Shown: piece after piece, positions 34,342-43,666 of the stretch | Layout: every line of letters begins with the position of its first letter | How positions within the stretch are numbered: position 1 is the stretch's first letter | Source: an uncultured Lachnospiraceae bacterium | GTDB taxonomy: Bacteria; Bacillota; Clostridia; Lachnospirales; Lachnospiraceae | Length of the DNA: 64,000 nucleotides | Assembly: GCA_910577275.1 (NCBI GenBank) | Contig: CAJTMW010000017.1 | Span: 20,938-84,937 of the forward strand | Direction: 5' to 3' | The notes under the pieces: generated by a model | Database searches by the model: none | Seen by the model: the letters and a program-made list of their open reading frames with translations, nothing else | Told to the model about the DNA's origin: nothing | Position numbers and translations under genes: made by a program

Positions 34342-36336
34342 ATGGCGCTTTTAAAAATCAATCTTGAAAAATGGAAATTTGCACTGGGGGAGGAAATCGC
34401 CTGCCTTGAAAAGGGCCGGGAGGTGACGGTTCCCCACACGTGGAATATTGAAGAAGGGACGGAGGAGTATTGGGGAACCGGATGGTATGCCGCCTCTTTC
34501 GTGCCGGAGGAATCGTGGAAGGAAAAAAGAGTGCGGGCATTGTTCCGCGGCGTTTACCACGATGCGTATGTTTATCTGAACGGAAAAGAAATCGGCCTCC
34601 ATTTGAATTCCGGGTATACGCCCTTTGAGGCGGAGCTGACGGGCGGGCTTCGGTTCGGGGAGGAAAATGAGCTTGCCGTTAAGGTTGATAACCGGTTTTC
34701 GGAGCAGATGCTTCCCTTTGACACCAGCTTTGACTGGGCAAACGATGGCGGGCTTATCCGGCCTGTGGAACTCCTTGTGACGGGAAGGAGCTTTATCAAA
34801 AATCCTGCGGTGACGGCAAGACCGGTAATCACTTCCCGGGACCAGCGGCAGGATAAGGGGAGCGCTGTGTTCGGGCTCACCGCAATGGCGGATGGAGCCG
34901 GAGCAGGAGAGGCGGACGGACTTTTTGCGGAGTGGACTCTTTACGAGGGCTGCGATGCTGCCGGGGAGAGCGCTTGCGGGGAAAAGGCAGGCGGTGGGGA
35001 CATGCAGACGCCCGGCAGAGAAGAAGCTGTGGCAGATGGCAGAGAAACGTCCTGCCGGAAAATGGAAGGGAGAGAAAAACCAGTCTGCGAGGGAAAAGAA
35101 CCTGTGACTGACGGCGCAGTTGAAATCCCCGGAAGAATTCTGCCGGAAGTGAAATACTGGCATTTCGACAGCCCGAATCTGTATACCCTGAAAATGGTTT
35201 TAAAGAAGGGGGAAGAAATCCTTGACGAGGAAAAGGTGGTGTTCGGCTTTCGGGAATTTCGGGTTCAGGGCAGGGAATTTTACTTAAATGGAGAACCGGT
35301 AAGGCTTCCCGGAACGGAGTGGATGCCCGGTTCCGACCCGGCTTTCGGGATGGCGGAGACGAAGGAGCAGCTTGAAAAAATGCTGCTTTGCCTGAAGGAG
35401 TCCAACAGTGTAATTACCCGTTTCCACTGGCAGCAGGACGATTGGGTTTTCGACTGGTGCGACCGCCACGGAATGCTGGTGCAGGAGGAGGTTCCCTTCT
35501 GGGGAATGCGCCCGCCCAAAGCCGGAGAGCAGCAGAGGAAGATTTTTGAGGAACAGATATCTGAAATGGTGGCATTCCACAGAAACCATCCCTCCATTTT
35601 TGCCTGGGGTGTGGGAAACGAGCTGGACGGCCAGTGTGAGGAGACCATTCAGTATATCAAGGACGCGGTGGCCTATACCCACCGGCTCGACCCTTCCCGC
35701 CCGGCAAATTATGTGTCCAACTCCATTTATAAGGGACATTCCGTTGACGGCACCACGGACGGGGATATCATGATGATTAACGATTATATCGGAACCTGGC
35801 ATCAGGGCTACGACCAGTACCGGGAATGGGACGCGATTGTGAAACAAAATCCCGACAGGCCGATGATTCCCTCGGAGTTTGGATTGTGCGAACCGGCCTT
35901 TGACGGAGGGGACGCGCGCAGAGATGCAATTTTCAGGGAAAAGATGGAGTGCTACAGAAAATATCCCAATATTGCGGGCACGATTTACTTCTGCCTGAAT
36001 GATTACCGTACCCAGATGGGAGAGGACGGCGAAGGGAAGCTGAAAAAGCGGGTGCACGGTTCTGCGGGACTGTGCGGCGAGCCCAAGCCCTCTTATTATA
36101 CGGTAAGGAAAGAATATTCGCCTCTTGCTGTTACGGCAAAGGACGGAAGTCTTGAAGTGAGATGTAAAAACGACCTTCCATGCTACACGGTGAAGGGATA
36201 TGTTTTAAAGGTGAAGGGAAAAGGGATTGCGATTCCCGATTTGAAGCCGGGCGAGGTCTGGACGGCGGAGGACGTCGGGCCGGTGCAGATGAATGAAATA
36301 GAAGTGTACAGACCGGTGGGGGATAAGGTTTTGTAG
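34342..36336 (+). CDS. GH2-family glycoside hydrolase (beta-glucuronidase/galactosidase-like)
   Basis: Protein of 664 residues. An N-terminal jelly-roll (TVPHTWNIEEGTEEYWG) carries the sugar-binding fold, followed by an Ig-like domain and a barrel. Glu427 in WGVGNELDG is the likely acid/base and Glu512 in IPSEFGLCE the likely nucleophile. Within the Ig-like domain, at about 205-262, lies an extra polar stretch rich in Gly, Glu, Ala, Arg and Cys, similar in style to the ones in the other GH2 and the GH35. No signal peptide is present. The exact sugar cannot be read; beta-glucuronidase, beta-galactosidase and beta-mannosidase are possible. Confidence 0.87.
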   Translation: MALLKINLEKWKFALGEEIACLEKGREVTVPHTWNIEEGTEEYWGTGWYAASFVPEESWKEKRVRALFRGVYHDAYVYLNGKEIGLHLNSGYTPFEAELTGGLRFGEENELAVKVDNRFSEQMLPFDTSFDWANDGGLIRPVELLVTGRSFIKNPAVTARPVITSRDQRQDKGSAVFGLTAMADGAGAGEADGLFAEWTLYEGCDAAGESACGEKAGGGDMQTPGREEAVADGRETSCRKMEGREKPVCEGKEPVTDGAVEIPGRILPEVKYWHFDSPNLYTLKMVLKKGEEILDEEKVVFGFREFRVQGREFYLNGEPVRLPGTEWMPGSDPAFGMAETKEQLEKMLLCLKESNSVITRFHWQQDDWVFDWCDRHGMLVQEEVPFWGMRPPKAGEQQRKIFEEQISEMVAFHRNHPSIFAWGVGNELDGQCEETIQYIKDAVAYTHRLDPSRPANYVSNSIYKGHSVDGTTDGDIMMINDYIGTWHQGYDQYREWDAIVKQNPDRPMIPSEFGLCEPAFDGGDARRDAIFREKMECYRKYPNIAGTIYFCLNDYRTQMGEDGEGKLKKRVHGSAGLCGEPKPSYYTVRKEYSPLAVTAKDGSLEVRCKNDLPCYTVKGYVLKVKGKGIAIPDLKPGEVWTAEDVGPVQMNEIEVYRPVGDKVL

Positions 36337-36345
36337 AAAGAGGAT

Positions 36346-36392
36346 AAGGTGCAAAGCCGCGCGAAGTTTGGCGCGTGCTCTGCACCTTTTCA
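36346..36392. terminator. intrinsic terminator after the GH2 operon
   Basis: AAGGTGCA (36346-36353) pairs with TGCACCTT (36381-36388), with an inner CGCGC/GCGCG stem. TTTT overlaps the 3' arm. It lies between convergent genes and may stop transcripts from both sides. Confidence 0.8.
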
Positions 36393-36415
36393 AGGTCTTT
36401 CGTATCTCTTTTTCC

Positions 36416-37213
36416 CTACTCTGTTTTAGTGATTTCTGTTCCGGCGTCATGGATTTCAATCATATAAATGTCACAGGGCGATAGTTTCATATTTTCGGTA
36501 GACAGGCTATTTGCAAGTTCAGCGGACCTGGTTTTAAGCATTTTTTGGATATCGCCGTCCGTAATTTCCGCTTCGCTCAGACTGTTCAGGTAATTTTGCA
36601 TTTCTTCTTTGAATGTCAATAGCGCCTTATCCCGCTCTGCAACCGTTACAAGTTCCGGGGCGTTGATAGAATAAGCGACATCCGCCTCAACGAAACAGGA
36701 AAAATCATATACCGTTTCCCCGTCCTCGTCCAGATAGTCGCAAGGTCTGCTTTGTTTGGAGAGTGGCATAGAAAATGTAAGTTCTTCTCCCATATGCTCG
36801 CAATATAATTCATGGGACGAAAAGGTTATCGTGGTTGTGAAAAAGTCGTAGTTTTCGTCACCGGGGGATATGGTGGCGCTCACATCAGCTACTGCGGCAA
36901 GGAACTCTGTCAATTCATCGGGCGTTGAAGCAAGCGTCTCGTTAAAATCGGCTATGCTCTGCTTTTGGTAGCCCTCGGTCCTGTATGCAATCAGTTTTTC
37001 ATATGCAGCAGACGCAGTAGGGGAAACGGTCGGGCTTGAAGCCCCGGTTGTTGACGTTACAGGTTGGCTAATAGTGGTTTCGCCACTCGGTGCAGTAGCA
37101 TTGTTTTGTTCGAGTGAAAAATTTTGCCCTGCCAAACTTGTTCGGCTTGCGCACCCTGTCAGCGCACTTACCGTTAAGAGGGCGGCAAAGATGATGGGTA
37201 AACATTTTTTCAT
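36416..37213 (-). CDS. putative lipoprotein of unknown function
   Basis: Protein of 265 residues with a lipoprotein signal peptide; the lipobox LTGC puts the lipidated Cys at 21. A Thr/Ser/Pro-rich linker (about 35-70) follows, then a mixed alpha/beta domain with no motif I recognise. It should be anchored outside the membrane. AGAAAGGAG lies before the start. A hairpin separates it from the upstream kinase gene, and the 215 bp gap has TTCAA repeats that could be sites for the neighbouring OmpR-type regulator, so it is probably a target of that system. Confidence 0.75.
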   Translation of the reverse strand: MKKCLPIIFAALLTVSALTGCASRTSLAGQNFSLEQNNATAPSGETTISQPVTSTTGASSPTVSPTASAAYEKLIAYRTEGYQKQSIADFNETLASTPDELTEFLAAVADVSATISPGDENYDFFTTTITFSSHELYCEHMGEELTFSMPLSKQSRPCDYLDEDGETVYDFSCFVEADVAYSINAPELVTVAERDKALLTFKEEMQNYLNSLSEAEITDGDIQKMLKTRSAELANSLSTENMKLSPCDIYMIEIHDAGTEITKTE

Positions 37214-37384
37214 AGTAGAATCTCCTTTCTGTGAACAACGGTTTTTGTCAGCAAATTTATTCCCGCGCGGGCTTTGACTTGTTGTTTACCTGTTTCCGGG
37301 TACAGTTAAAGAATACCGTTCTGACTTGAATCTGGTTTGAATTGAATATGTTTTTTATGTGGAGAAACGTAAACCTTTCGTTAG

Positions 37385-37416
37385 AAAAAGCGGCAAGCTA
37401 AAAGCCCGCCGCCTTT
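37385..37416 (-). terminator. terminator after the sensor kinase gene
   Basis: Read on the minus strand, GGCGGC and GCCGCT form a short GC-rich stem around an 11-13 base loop, followed by a TTTTT tract. It would end the regulator-kinase transcript before the lipoprotein gene. Confidence 0.6.
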
Positions 37417-37428
37417 GAAATATAAGCG

Positions 37429-38820
37429 TTAAAACTGTATGGAAACGATAACACCCTGAACAGTATTAGCAATTTCAATTTTTGCGCCATGCAAATCAAG
37501 AATCGTTTTCACAATATATAATCCTAAACCTGTGCCGCCGGTTTGACGATTTCTTGACTGGTCTACCCTGTAAAATGGCTCAAACAGTTTGGGAATGGCT
37601 TCGTCGGGGATATGCGCGCCCGTATTCTCAATGGTCAGACTGGTGTTTTCATTTCCTTTCCATAACCTTACGATAATTTGATTTCCGGCTCCCGAGTACG
37701 CCGCCGCATTTCCCAAAAGATTATCCAATACTTTTTGAAGCAGCTGCCTGTCGCCTGAAATAATAACCTCAGGGGATATGGATTGGTTGACCGTCAAATC
37801 CTTTTGCATGAATAAATCTTCAAACGCTGTAATGCGGTCAATTATGAGATTGCTAAGATTAAGATTGCTTTTTTTGCAAGTATAACCCGGAGTATCTAAT
37901 CTGGATATTGTTAAAAGCTCCTGTACCATTTTTCCCAAAGTGTCCGTAATTTCCAAAGACTGTGCAAGATATGTCTCCCGGTCTTTATAGCGTCCCACTT
38001 GATAGAGCATACCCTGAAGCTGTCCTTTGATAATGGTGACAGGCGTTTTCAATTCATGGGAAGCTGCTGCAAAAAATTCTACCCGTTGTTTTTCAAGCCG
38101 CCTTTCCATGTCAATTTCAGCCTGCAGCTTTTGATTGGCTTCCTGCAATTCTGAAAGAGCCGCTTCCAATTTCCGGGAGAGTGTATTCAGGCTGTCAGAT
38201 AACACGCCTATTTCATCGGTACGCCCGGCAGAACAAAATCCACTGAAATCCATATCCGCCATTTGCTTTGAAAGTCTGCTCACTTCCCTGATGGGTGCAG
38301 TCATATACCATGAATAGAAGAAAGCGGAAATGATTGCGCCAATTAATACGACAATACAAAGCACAGGGAGCGTTCCTTGTATCGCATCTTCTGTCTGGGT
38401 ATGTTTTGCAGTATTCCTTGTCACCAATAACGTATAAATCGAATCGCTGTCTGCAAATGAAGCGGTGTATGGTTTTGTTTTTTCTTTCTTTTCAAAATCT
38501 GTAATCTGCCTGCCGACAAGCTGGTTAATATCATGTAAACTTACTTCCTGCCCGTCAGACTGAAAGAAATGCAGCTCAAATTCATTTTCGTATTGTTCCT
38601 CTATCCAGTCAGACTCAGCTTCAAGAAACATATAAGCGTATTCCGTTTCGGTTCTCGATAATTCATCCGGCAAAAAGCTGAGCTCCAAATCGACATCTTC
38701 TATGTCATACTGATAGTTTTTGGGGGCTGCCTGTAAAATGAAACGATATGTTGTAAAACAGCACGCCGCTATCAACAACAATGTCAGCAGAAAAACTTTA
38801 ACAGATAACCGGCTTTTCAT
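37429..38820 (-). CDS. sensor histidine kinase (HAMP-HisKA type)
   Basis: Membrane kinase of about 463 residues. One transmembrane helix lies near the N-terminus, an extracellular sensor of about 115 residues follows, then a second helix (VLIGAIISAFFYSWYM), a HAMP domain, the HisKA box ASHELKTPVTII and a HATPase domain ending TGGTGLGLYIVKTIL. The preferred start is the ATG at 38820; a TTG at 38832 is also in frame. The gene overlaps the response-regulator gene by about 23 bp, so the pair is co-translated. The trigger is unknown; the adjacent lipoprotein may be its target or accessory sensor. Confidence 0.9.
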   Translation of the reverse strand: MKSRLSVKVFLLTLLLIAACCFTTYRFILQAAPKNYQYDIEDVDLELSFLPDELSRTETEYAYMFLEAESDWIEEQYENEFELHFFQSDGQEVSLHDINQLVGRQITDFEKKEKTKPYTASFADSDSIYTLLVTRNTAKHTQTEDAIQGTLPVLCIVVLIGAIISAFFYSWYMTAPIREVSRLSKQMADMDFSGFCSAGRTDEIGVLSDSLNTLSRKLEAALSELQEANQKLQAEIDMERRLEKQRVEFFAAASHELKTPVTIIKGQLQGMLYQVGRYKDRETYLAQSLEITDTLGKMVQELLTISRLDTPGYTCKKSNLNLSNLIIDRITAFEDLFMQKDLTVNQSISPEVIISGDRQLLQKVLDNLLGNAAAYSGAGNQIIVRLWKGNENTSLTIENTGAHIPDEAIPKLFEPFYRVDQSRNRQTGGTGLGLYIVKTILDLHGAKIEIANTVQGVIVSIQF

Positions 38821-39487
38821 CTTCTTTATCAATTCGATATCCCACCCCTCTGATTGTTTCTATATAGTCGGCGGCACCAAGTTTTTTCCGTAAGTTTTTT
38901 ATGTGCGTATCAACAATCCGCTCTTCTCCGAAAAACTCATACTTCCAAAGTGTCTGTAACAGGTTTTGCCGCGTTAAAATTCTGCCCTTGTGTATCAGCA
39001 GTTCCCGCAGTATTTCGAACTCGCGGGGCGTTAAATCTATTCTTTCTCCCTTTACATAAACCTTGTACCCCTCTAAATCCAGTGTTAAATCCTTATAGTT
39101 CATGGTCTGCGGAACACATTTAAGCTTTGATGAACGGCGCAGGACAGCGGCGATTTTCCGAAGCAGTACAGGCATGGAAAAAGGCTTTGTGATATAATCG
39201 TCAGCCTGCAGGTCCAGGCCTCTAAGCTGGTTCCCCTCGTCGTCTAATGCCGTAAGCATGATAACAGGCACGTCTGATTTTTGCCGAATAACTTCGCAAA
39301 CGCCGAAACCGTCAATTTTGGGAAGCATAATATCAAGCAGTATTAAATCAAAGCTCTGTTCGGAATACTTCGCAAGGGCTTCCACACCGTCGGAAGCCAG
39401 TACAACACCATATCCGGCTTCCTGTATAAAGTCATGCAGCAGGGCCTGTATAGACAAATCGTCCTCAACAATTAAGATTTTACTCAT
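38798..39487 (-). CDS. OmpR-family response regulator
   Basis: Regulator of 229 residues. The receiver domain has the acidic pair EDD near residue 8, the phospho-acceptor Asp in LILLDIMLPKIDG near 52, and the conserved Lys in YITKPFS near 102. A winged-helix DNA-binding domain follows (DLTPREFEILRELL, VDTHIKNLRKKLG, IETIRGVGYRI). It heads a minus-strand pair with the overlapping kinase. Upstream, TACTGTGTA occurs twice, a possible autoregulatory site. Confidence 0.93.
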   Translation of the reverse strand: MSKILIVEDDLSIQALLHDFIQEAGYGVVLASDGVEALAKYSEQSFDLILLDIMLPKIDGFGVCEVIRQKSDVPVIMLTALDDEGNQLRGLDLQADDYITKPFSMPVLLRKIAAVLRRSSKLKCVPQTMNYKDLTLDLEGYKVYVKGERIDLTPREFEILRELLIHKGRILTRQNLLQTLWKYEFFGEERIVDTHIKNLRKKLGAADYIETIRGVGYRIDKEDEKPVIC

Positions 39488-39527
39488 AGCGCACCTCCTG
39501 ACTGTAATTATAACAGAGTAATATGAA

Positions 39528-39564
39528 TCTACTGTGTAGATTTGAAATTTTTTTGTACTGTGTA
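39528..39564. promoter_or_regulatory. direct repeats before the OmpR-type regulator
   Basis: TACTGTGTA appears at 39530-39538 and again at 39556-39564, 26 bp apart, in the gap between divergent genes. The first copy lies in the palindrome TCTAC-TGT-GTAGA (39528-39540). Paired direct repeats are the usual binding pattern of OmpR-family regulators. The assignment is by pattern and position only. Confidence 0.35.
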
Positions 39565-39661
39565 TTTCAGGATTTTCAGGTTGAGCTTCTCCACGGATTC
39601 ACGTATACTAAAGATAATTCTTATACAGAAAAAACGATTCAGGAAGTAAAGGTAAAATGCC

Positions 39662-40582
39662 ATGACGGACAGCAGTTTTTACGGATTGACTTCAAAGCAG
39701 GAAGTAAACGAGGTTCTCGCAAAGCTTCAAATTGCAGCGTGGATGAATCTGATTCCCACGCCGGATTTGGAGGCGGTGGAGGAGCGGAGAAAGCAGAAAA
39801 ACGCAGAAATAGAAAAGATGCTTTCCGAGGGTAGAACAGTGTATGGATTGACTTACTATACGCCGCCTGTGTACCTTCAGTATGAACTGACGCAGTTTAA
39901 ACTGGACTATACGGTTTATAAGGGAAAGCGGGTAGGGACTTATCCGTACAGAGAGATAACGGAGGCGGAAAAGAGAGCTTTTTACGATAAAAACCGGGAT
40001 TTGTTCACCAGATATCACGGCGACAGCTTTGAATATGGGGAAGTAAGCATGATTATAGAAAAGAGGTTACGGGAGCAGGAGTATGAAAGTATAATCAGGT
40101 TGGAGTGTAGTGATAAAGGGCAGAGGCAGAAGGCAGGTATATTAATGGTGAATATTGGTATAGAAACAGAACAAATAGAATACAAGAAAACAACCGGTGA
40201 ATTAAAGGAAGCTGTTATATCTATTGTTGCCATTTTAAATAAGCATGGTTTCGGAGAGCTGTATTTTGGTGTCAGAAATAATGGTGATGTTTTGGGACAA
40301 GTGATAAATGATGAGACTCTGCGTAAAGTAAGTCAGGCGATAAATAATCATATTACACCGTCTATTTTTCCGGAAATTACGATTAAGGCATTTGAAGGTG
40401 GAAAGCAGACTGTATATGTAAAATTTGCAGGGGACCAGCAGCCGTATCTGGCTTATAATGTTGCCCGTATCAGACAGGCAGATGAAGACCTTGTTATGTC
40501 GCAGGAAATGTATTCGGAGATGCTGTTATCCAGAGGCGGAGAGAAATACAGCTGGGAGAAACGGTCATCTGAGTATACATAG
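39662..40582 (+). pseudogene. AlbA_2/Schlafen-type regulator, N-terminal part, fused and frameshifted
   Basis: This 306-codon frame has two unlike parts. Residues 1 to about 155 form a charged helical segment (GLTSKQEVNEVLAKLQIAAW, ITEAEKRAFYDKNRDLFTRY) that resembles the N-terminal region of SurA/PpiC-like proteins, at low confidence. From about residue 162 (MVNIGIETEQIEYKK) the AlbA_2/Schlafen-type domain begins, normally at a protein start. The frame ends EYT-TAG at 40580-40582. Adding one base near 40580 would join it smoothly to the next frame as TIEDID, so a one-base deletion is inferred. The first part seems to be a separate gene whose stop was lost. Confidence 0.65.
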
Positions 40583-40593
40583 AAGATATTGAT

Positions 40594-41535
40594 ATGGCAG
40601 TATTTAAGTCATATTTGATGAAAGCAAAGGCTGTCGGCAGAATTGAATTCGATTCTGAAAATCCGGCTGTGGTCTTGGGGAAGCTGAATCTTTTCTCTAA
40701 AGATGGCATACATCTTTTAAATGCAGGAGCCGCTTTGTTTTGCACGTGTACAACAAACGATGTTCAGATGGCAAAGTTTGCCACAAATGTGAAGACAACT
40801 TTTACTGATATTCGTCGAGAGGATAAAGGTTCTATTATAGGATTAAGCAAAGCATGTGAGCAGTATATTATTGATGCGATGGACTGGAAAGCGGATATAA
40901 TAGGTTTTGAACGGGTAGAAACACCGGAAATACCGGTAGAAGCTATCCGGGAAGCAGTCATTAACTCTTATGGGCACAGATTGTATAATAATAATCAGTG
41001 TAATGAGATTGATGTTTTTAAAGACAGGATTGAAATTCACACAACGGGCGGTTTTCCTAAAGGTCATACCCCTGAGGAATTTCTGGATGGAAATAAGAAA
41101 GCAATCCGCAGGAATAAGCTGATTACAGGCGTCCTTTATTATTCAAAAGATATGGAGACCTTTGCTACCGGACTCAAACGTATTAAGGATTTGTGTGATG
41201 AAGCCGGATGCAAGGTGGAATTCAGGGATGAAAAAGATGATTTTGTGGTTGTGTTTTACAGGAATCTTCGAAAGACATGGGCAGAAGAACAGGAAAAGAA
41301 GAATGTAGAAAATCCAAAACATCAAAATGACGTTTTGGAAGATGTTTTGGAAGATGTTTTGGAAAATCAAATAATGAAACTCCTGTCTGAAAACAATAAA
41401 CTTAATCAAAAACAAATAGCTGCAAAGACGGGGAAATCTATAGCATCGGTGCAGCGCACAATGAAAAAACTTTCTGAGCAGGGAAGAATTATTCGTGAAG
41501 GCGGAAAGCGTTTTGGACATTGGAAAGTGCAGTAG
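40594..41535 (+). pseudogene. AlbA_2/Schlafen-type regulator, C-terminal part
   Basis: This frame of 313 codons continues the AlbA_2 protein in another reading frame. It carries the HATPase_c_4-type region found in RecG-like regulators (EAIREAVINSYGHRLY, IEIHTTGGFPKGHTPEEF) and a C-terminal winged helix (NKLNQKQIAAKTGKSIASVQ). Between them, VLEDVLEDVLENQ holds a short tandem repeat. No good ribosome site stands before ATG 40594, consistent with a broken gene rather than a new start. Proteins of this type act as transcription regulators or defence-associated factors; it is probably no longer made in full length. Confidence 0.7.
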
Positions 41536-41606
41536 AGTTATATCGGATTTGCCAGACTCATAAAAATCTGGCGTGAGAAAGCCATTCAGACTAAGGGAGC
41601 AAAAAT

Positions 41607-42887
41607 ATGAAAGTATCATCCAAAATTTATTATGTGAGTTCCCGAAAGGGAAATGACGAAAATGACGGAAGCTTGGAGCGGCCTTTTGCAACGCTTTTTG
41701 CGGTGAATCGTTTGCGCCTTGCGCCGGGAGAGCAGGTGCTTTTAGAGCGGGGCTCCGTCTTTCCGGGGCAGTTTTTACATTTGTCGGTACAGGGAACAGA
41801 GAAAGCCCCGATTGTCATAGGAGCATACGGCGAGGGAAATTTGCCGGAAATTGAAGCCGCAGGTCAGGGAATCTGGTATCAGGATTACGGGACGGAGCTG
41901 GATTCGCCGAACCACACGAAAGAAGGGTATGTTTCTTCGGCGGTGCTGCTCTATGACTGCGCGTATATCACGCTGCGGGACATTGCCGTCAGCAATCAGG
42001 GAAATATCATAGGGGAAGCCTATGAAGCGCCCCGGAAAATGAACCGCACGGGTGTTGCCGTGGTGGCAAAAAACAGAGGAACCTTGCGGCAAATCCGCCT
42101 GGAAAATCTGGAAGTGCGGAATGTAAACGGAAATGTCTACGACAAGCACATGAATAACGGAGGCATTTATTTTACCTGTCTGAAACCGGATAATGAGGAG
42201 AGGACGGGAGTCGCCAGATACGAAGGAGTGAGAATCAGGGGATGCTTTGTGCATAAGGTGAGCCGGTGGGGAATTGCCTTAGGCTACAGCTATAAATGCA
42301 GGGAATTTATGAAAGCGGAGCTTGAGGACGAGCTTTTTGAAAAATACGGACATAAGGATATTGAAATTACCGGAAATTATGTGAAGGAAGCCGGGGGCGA
42401 CGGAATCACGGTGATGTATGCCCTTCGGCCTCTGGTGGAGCACAATGCGGCGGATTCCTGCGCAGGGGAAATGAACGACCGCATTTACCGGTTTCCGGAA
42501 AAGCGGGGTGGAAAGGTGGCGGCGGGTATATGGCCGTGGAAATGTAAGGATGCTCTTTTCCAATATAACGAGGTGCGGGACACGAGGCTCAATCAGGACG
42601 GTATGGCATGGGACGCGGATTCCGGCGACGGAACGGTTTATCAGTACAACTACAGCCGGCAAAACGAGGGCGGCTGCGTCATGTTTTGTCTGGAGGAGGC
42701 AATTCACAATACTTTCCGATATAATGTGAGCTATGACGATTTGGGCGGAACAATCAGCCCCTCCATGAACCCGGACGCATACCTTCACCATAATGTTTTT
42801 TATAAAAGGAAGGATGTGCCTTTCGTGCGGGAGCATATGGGCGGAGGGAATTTTACGGAGGAGGAAAATGTAATAAAAGAGTTGTAA
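41607..42887 (+). CDS. right-handed parallel beta-helix protein
   Basis: Protein of 426 residues with a repeated pattern of short beta strands typical of pectate-lyase-like beta-helices (YYVSSRKGNDENDGSLERPF, APIVIGAYGEG, YITLRDIAVSNQGNI, IEITGNYVKEAGGDGITV, TFRYNVSYDDLGG). The first segment matches the GxDxNDGS..PFATL signature of such proteins. No signal peptide is visible, so it would act in the cytoplasm on imported oligosaccharide, as lyase, hydrolase or epimerase; the activity cannot be told from the sequence. AAGGGAG precedes the ATG. Confidence 0.82.
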   Translation: MKVSSKIYYVSSRKGNDENDGSLERPFATLFAVNRLRLAPGEQVLLERGSVFPGQFLHLSVQGTEKAPIVIGAYGEGNLPEIEAAGQGIWYQDYGTELDSPNHTKEGYVSSAVLLYDCAYITLRDIAVSNQGNIIGEAYEAPRKMNRTGVAVVAKNRGTLRQIRLENLEVRNVNGNVYDKHMNNGGIYFTCLKPDNEERTGVARYEGVRIRGCFVHKVSRWGIALGYSYKCREFMKAELEDELFEKYGHKDIEITGNYVKEAGGDGITVMYALRPLVEHNAADSCAGEMNDRIYRFPEKRGGKVAAGIWPWKCKDALFQYNEVRDTRLNQDGMAWDADSGDGTVYQYNYSRQNEGGCVMFCLEEAIHNTFRYNVSYDDLGGTISPSMNPDAYLHHNVFYKRKDVPFVREHMGGGNFTEEENVIKEL

Positions 42888-43000
42888 GCCGGTGGAAATT
42901 GTATGAAAAATAGGAAAACACAATCTGCGTGGAGAAGTACTTTGCCCACAGGGCGATTGCAAACCGCGCCATACGAGAGACGGAAGGAAGGCGGATATCT

Positions 43001-43666
43001 ATGCAGAAAATCATGATAATAGAGGATGACGTGGCGATTCGGGACGAGCTCGCCCTGATTCTGGAAAATGAAGGCTACGAGGCGGTATCGGTCACAGATT
43101 TTGCGGATGTGACAGGGCAGGTGATAAGGAATGCCCCGGCGCTTGTTTTGCTGGATTTGGGACTGCCCGGCAGGGACGGCATGGTGCTCTGCGCCGATAT
43201 CCGCAAAAGGACGGGGACGCCCGTTATTGTGGTAACGAGCCGGGATTCCGCCGTGGACGAGCTGAAAGCCTTAAGCCTTGGCGGGGACGATTATATCACC
43301 AAGCCCTATAATGTGCCGGTACTTCTGGCAAGAGTCAGGACGGTGCTGCGCCGGTGCGGAGGAGCGCGGGAAGCGGATATTCTGGAGGCAAAAGGATTGA
43401 CCCTGCATCTGACAAAAGGGACTGCATCAAAGGACGGACGGCAAACGGAGCTCACCCGCAATGAATTGAAAATTCTGGCAAGGCTGATGTCCGATGAGGG
43501 AGAAATCGTGTCCAGAGCCGATTTGCTTGAAACTCTGTGGGACAATCAGATATACATTGACGACAACACCCTCAGCGTGAATATTACCCGGCTGCGGGCA
43601 AAGCTGGAGGAGCTGGGACTGCCGGACTATATTAAAACCCGGCGGGGAATGGGGTATCAGATATGA
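43001..43666 (+). CDS. BceR-like response regulator
   Basis: OmpR-family regulator of 221 residues. The receiver has IEDD near residue 7, the phospho-acceptor Asp in VLLDLGLPGRDG near 50 and Lys in YITKPYN near 100. The winged helix follows (ELTRNELKILARLM, LSVNITRLRAKLE, IKTRRGMGYQI). The preferred start is ATG 43001 with GGAAGGAAGG before it. It overlaps the kinase gene by 4 bp (ATGA). With the kinase and the ABC pair downstream it forms a complete BceRS-BceAB-type peptide-antibiotic sensing and resistance module. Confidence 0.92.
   Translation: MQKIMIIEDDVAIRDELALILENEGYEAVSVTDFADVTGQVIRNAPALVLLDLGLPGRDGMVLCADIRKRTGTPVIVVTSRDSAVDELKALSLGGDDYITKPYNVPVLLARVRTVLRRCGGAREADILEAKGLTLHLTKGTASKDGRQTELTRNELKILARLMSDEGEIVSRADLLETLWDNQIYIDDNTLSVNITRLRAKLEELGLPDYIKTRRGMGYQI

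Noticed and set aside
39523..39834. Plus-strand frame of 103 codons before the AlbA_2 gene.
   Set aside because: It covers the promoter gap and then runs out of frame over the next gene; its C-terminus is Gly/Lys-rich shadow sequence with no ribosome site.
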